The position numbers and the translations under genes were made by a program. Below are positions 62,745 through 64,000 of a stretch of DNA of 64,000 bases, in pieces; positions within the stretch are counted from its first letter, which is position 1, and every line of letters begins with the position of its first letter. A model generated the notes under the pieces. That model saw only the letters and a list, made by a program, of their open reading frames with translations, ran no database searches and had not been told where the DNA came from. Source of the DNA: Ectocarpus siliculosus (taxonomy: Eukaryota > Sar > Phaeophyceae > Ectocarpales > Ectocarpaceae); NCBI GenBank assembly GCA_000310025.1, contig FN649733.1:4175640-4239639 (forward strand). Direction: 5' to 3'.

Positions 62745-64000
62745 CTGGTGGGGCAGATCGAGGGGGGGGAAATCATACTGAGAAACTGATGACACCGTTC
62801 AATTCAACTACCTATATGAAGCTTCGTTCTACGAACGATCCAGACGTCCAAGCGCTCACGACCGGCCTTGCGTGTCTGGACCCAGGACGATCTCGATGTT
62901 GTGGCACCCCCGGTGCAGCGCGTTTCTCGGGGATATCCGTTTTGGCGTTTTCGATACTTGCCAAAGGACCCGTCTGCACGCTGAAGTCCGACACCAAATT
63001 AGTTATGCACAAATTCACCAGCCCGTTGCACTCAATTAAACTGAATATTCCGCAGGCCTTCCGACATGAATCAACAACACTATTATTCACGCACTAGTGA
63101 GTACCTGTTTTCGATGTGGAGTATGTCAAAAAGAACACGTGTGGGGCACACTATCTATCATAGTATTCGGAGGGGGGTGACCTCCTGCGGAGACTCTACA
63201 TACGGCACAACGACACGGTGGACATGCTTCCCTTGAACCCCAACAACGTTTCCCCAGTCGCACCTCTCCGAACCGCTTGCGACGAACCTCGATGCAGGCC
63301 TCGCACGATGGAGATTCCTCCCTGGGTCTGGGAGACGCACAGCGGTACAGCAGTAGCAGTACGGGGCGAGCGAGTAGGGTGGTTACGGAAGGTACTGTCA
63401 CGGCACGGGAGACATCGGTTGCGTCAGCTTGGCGGATTCTGCTGACAAACTCGAGATGCCCGAGCAAGCACGGATCGACCAACAAGGTGTAGAATCAAAG
63501 TGAACAAGACGTGAGGGCCGACATATTAGAGGGCTTCATGTCAAGGTTGGGCTTACAACCGGGATGGAGATCGGAGTGGTGAACCATGTCTCCTAAACCG
63601 CTCACACGGGCAAATTGCCGTTGATGTTCGCGGTGCCTAACAATGCCCCTTTCTTCATAGCAGATTTTGGCTATGAACACATGCAAACAACGGCGCACAA
63701 ACGTACAAGTCTTGTTGCTTGCACCTAGTAACGGGTAGACCCTTCATTATCAAGGGGGGGGCGCGAGGCAGTGCGTACCCCGTGCATGCAGCCACCGTAT
63801 TCAAACAATAATTACATGAAACGTTCCAATCCCCGCCTTCAGCAGCGAAGACAAAATGTGACATGCAATGGACCCACCCGTGATCATGATCAATTCGGTC
63901 TTCAGCAGTGGCGCCCTTTCTCCCGAGCACAGATGTCCATCTCAACGAAGAGGTCGTGGCCGACCCTCCTGAGACAATACGTGTTGTGAACATCACATGT
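62745..64000 (-). other. Probable upstream part of the MCTP-like gene, exons unresolved
   Basis: Several minus-strand pieces look exon-like: about 63342-63276 (PREESPSCEACIEVRRKR before a GTGCGA donor), 62842-62790 (GRERLDVWIVRRTKLH before GTAGTT), and near 63965-63920 (RVGHDLFVEMDI after a CTCAG acceptor). They resemble strands of C2 domains in composition, but their phases do not chain cleanly to the exon at 62744. The gene may begin beyond the window. Confidence 0.35.

Noticed and set aside
1-64000. CRISPR arrays, operons, bacterial ribosome binding sites, provirus
   Set aside because: There are no spaced identical repeats or clustered unspliced genes. The window is intron-rich and eukaryotic, and no capsid, envelope or integrase pieces were recognised.

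Overview
This is a eukaryotic nuclear window: GT-AG introns of about 80 bp to several kb, short exons that join in phase, long gene-poor stretches, CAG/GTT microsatellites and small repeats inside introns. Gene style, G+C near 50% and the kinds of proteins suggest a large-genome stramenopile such as a brown alga (Ectocarpus-like). That assignment is inference; no rRNA or organelle marker is present.

Layout. 1-178 is the 3' end of a non-LTR retrotransposon (LINE) ending in a C tract; the first 7 kb otherwise holds repeats (a TA-flanked MITE at 3183-3360, a SINE on the minus strand at 5990-6248, a retroelement-like ORF fragment at 5303-5635). From about 7-8 kb to 24.6 kb runs one large plus-strand gene for a membrane-anchored class I cyclic-nucleotide phosphodiesterase, rebuilt from about 20 exons. 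On the minus strand, 31550-26972 is a complete gene of nine in-phase exons (about 610 residues) that I do not recognise. 31.9-33.0 kb holds two nested C-tailed LINE copies, followed by an assembly gap (33455-33554) whose flanks look like the same sequence read twice. 34.4-34.6 kb (minus) carries a sulfotransferase-like first exon. From 42.2 kb (possibly 38.07 kb) to 46.85 kb is a plus-strand phytanoyl-CoA dioxygenase-family gene.

48.6-57.9 kb is the most coherent part: two genes diverge from about 290 bp of shared upstream DNA. Leftward is a proline-repeat + SH3 protein ending in a CAAX prenylation box; rightward is a PH-domain protein with a long disordered tail. Both look like membrane-directed adaptor proteins. 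At the right end (62744-58692, minus, 5' part unresolved) is a membrane protein resembling the C-terminal transmembrane region of MCTP (multiple C2 and transmembrane) proteins. The phosphodiesterase, PH, SH3-CAAX and MCTP-like products all point to membrane-associated signalling, but nothing in the sequence shows that they work together.

Exon models were built by hand from splice consensus and reading-phase agreement. Internal exons that agree in phase on both sides are solid; first exons and a few joins are marked uncertain. Introns hold at least four families of small inverted-repeat elements, and two introns appear to use a GC donor with the same CAG|GCAAGG context.
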